Below are positions 62,878-64,000 of a DNA stretch of 64,000 nt, piece by piece. Numbering within the stretch: position 1 is the first letter of the stretch; each line of letters opens with the position of its first letter. The DNA is taken from assembly GCA_027068485.1 (NCBI GenBank), contig JAMOSB010000007.1, forward strand, positions 1 through 64,000, written 5' to 3'. Source of the DNA: Sulfurovum sp. (GTDB lineage: Bacteria > Campylobacterota > Campylobacteria > Campylobacterales > Sulfurovaceae). The notes under the pieces were generated by a model, which was given only the letters and a program-made list of their open reading frames with translations, did no database searches and was not told where the DNA came from. The position numbers were made by a program, and so were the translations under genes.

Positions 62878-64000
62878 TTAAAAAAGTTGGCGTGCCCAGT
62901 TTGCTAATTTTTTGAATGGATTATTGACATCATTTCCAATATCGGGTAGGTCATCAAATGAGAATGCATTGGCATCTTCTGATTCACTTTTGGTTTTTCG
63001 CTCTGGTTTTGGCTCATGAAGTACCTCTGATCGTTGTGAACTATTGGCGATTTTGATATCACTAAGGTTCTCTCCATAGAGTGTCTTGGAGTGTAGAAGC
63101 TCCTGCTCAAAGTCGATCTCATACTGAGTATGTTTACCCGACTTATAGAGTAGTAGTCCAATGACCGTAGAGAAAGCAGGGTCTTTAAGCTCTGCAAAGA
63201 GTCCGCCGATATTATTGGGTTTACCAATACGCACAGGCATTGCGGGGAAGATGGATTGTGCGAGTTCACGAATCCCTTGAAGTTTGGTCATACCACCTGT
63301 GAGGATGATTCCTGTACCAATCTGTTTTTTGAAGCCAGACTTCTCTAAGGAACGCTCAAGAATACTGAGTGCCTCTTCAACCCGTGCGAAGATCACACTA
63401 TGTACCACTTCAAGTGAGACACCTTTACGGTTCTCCTCATCTCCAATGATAGGAAGATCTACAATATCATGACTGATCTCAACGAGGTGACCATGTTGGA
63501 TCTTAACCTGCTCAGCGATATTGAGTGGGGTATGGAGTGCCATAGAGAGGTCATTGGTGATGTGGTTTGAGCCTACTCCTAAGAAGTCATTGTATCGTAC
63601 CGCATTGCCTGTATGGATCACCAAGTTACTCGTCTGTCCCCCTAGGTCAATGACGGCTGCCCCTAGCTCTCTCTCATCAGGATCAATAGTAGCGATGGCA
63701 GAAGCGTAGCCATTGAGGACGATACTATCAATCTCAACACCTGCTGAACGGATCGTCTTTTTAAGGTTGAGAAGGTTAGATTTTTGTGCCAAGATAATAT
63801 TGACATCGACCTCCATCCGTGTAGCATTCATGCTAAATGGATCTTCAACAAAATCTTGATCATCTACCCTAAAGTTGTAAGGGAGTACATGGATCACTTC
63901 ATAGTCATTTGGGATATTGGCATTGTAGAGGGTGGTCTGCATGACACGATTGATCTCTTTGATAGAGATATCTTTATTGGGGATATTGACAACCCCTGTG
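62878..64000 (-). CDS. ftsA: Cell division protein FtsA (N-terminus beyond right edge)
   Basis: AAVIDLGGQTSNLVIHTGN…GIILTGGMTKLQGI; frame stays open upstream of 63942 to 64000 (…TGVVNIPNKDISIKEINRVM). Confidence 0.94.
   Translation of the reverse strand, partial: TGVVNIPNKDISIKEINRVMQTTLYNANIPNDYEVIHVLPYNFRVDDQDFVEDPFSMNATRMEVDVNIILAQKSNLLNLKKTIRSAGVEIDSIVLNGYASAIATIDPDERELGAAVIDLGGQTSNLVIHTGNAVRYNDFLGVGSNHITNDLSMALHTPLNIAEQVKIQHGHLVEISHDIVDLPIIGDEENRKGVSLEVVHSVIFARVEEALSILERSLEKSGFKKQIGTGIILTGGMTKLQGIRELAQSIFPAMPVRIGKPNNIGGLFAELKDPAFSTVIGLLLYKSGKHTQYEIDFEQELLHSKTLYGENLSDIKIANSSQRSEVLHEPKPERKTKSESEDANAFSFDDLPDIGNDVNNPFKKLANWARQLF

Overview
This 64 kb window looks like ordinary, gene-dense bacterial chromosome. 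Gene content and neighbourhoods suggest Campylobacterota (Epsilonproteobacteria), probably Sulfurovum- or Sulfurimonas-like; this is an inference. Supporting linkages are peb4/fba, bactofilin/M23, UPF0323/glutathionylspermidine synthase-like and ftsA/ftsZ. About 55 credible protein genes are housekeeping or small conserved hypotheticals. There are seven tRNAs in one minus-strand cluster, and no rRNA or CRISPR. Three AT-richer stretches look acquired: (i) the left edge (1-~870), with a cassette-like ORF end, a possible integron attC-like hairpin and a truncated IS91-type transposase; (ii) 27.7-29.5 kb, an AAA-ATPase_like/PD-(D/E)XK gene; (iii) 37.4-39.7 kb, a C5-cytosine methyltransferase plus HpaII-like endonuclease. 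By-eye scanning found no CCGG and no ACGT anywhere in the window. The first fits the HpaII-like system; the second has no visible cognate enzyme. Other leads are a sulfatase/LTA-synthase-like protein with a possible ILEI/FAM3-like C-terminus, a 187-bp exact tRNA-block duplication, a tandem trio of SurA/PEB4-like proteins, an ArgG with a C-terminal tail, and two small membrane ORFs absent from the ORF track. No clear novel defence or mobile system was proven; the left edge and the motif absences most deserve follow-up.
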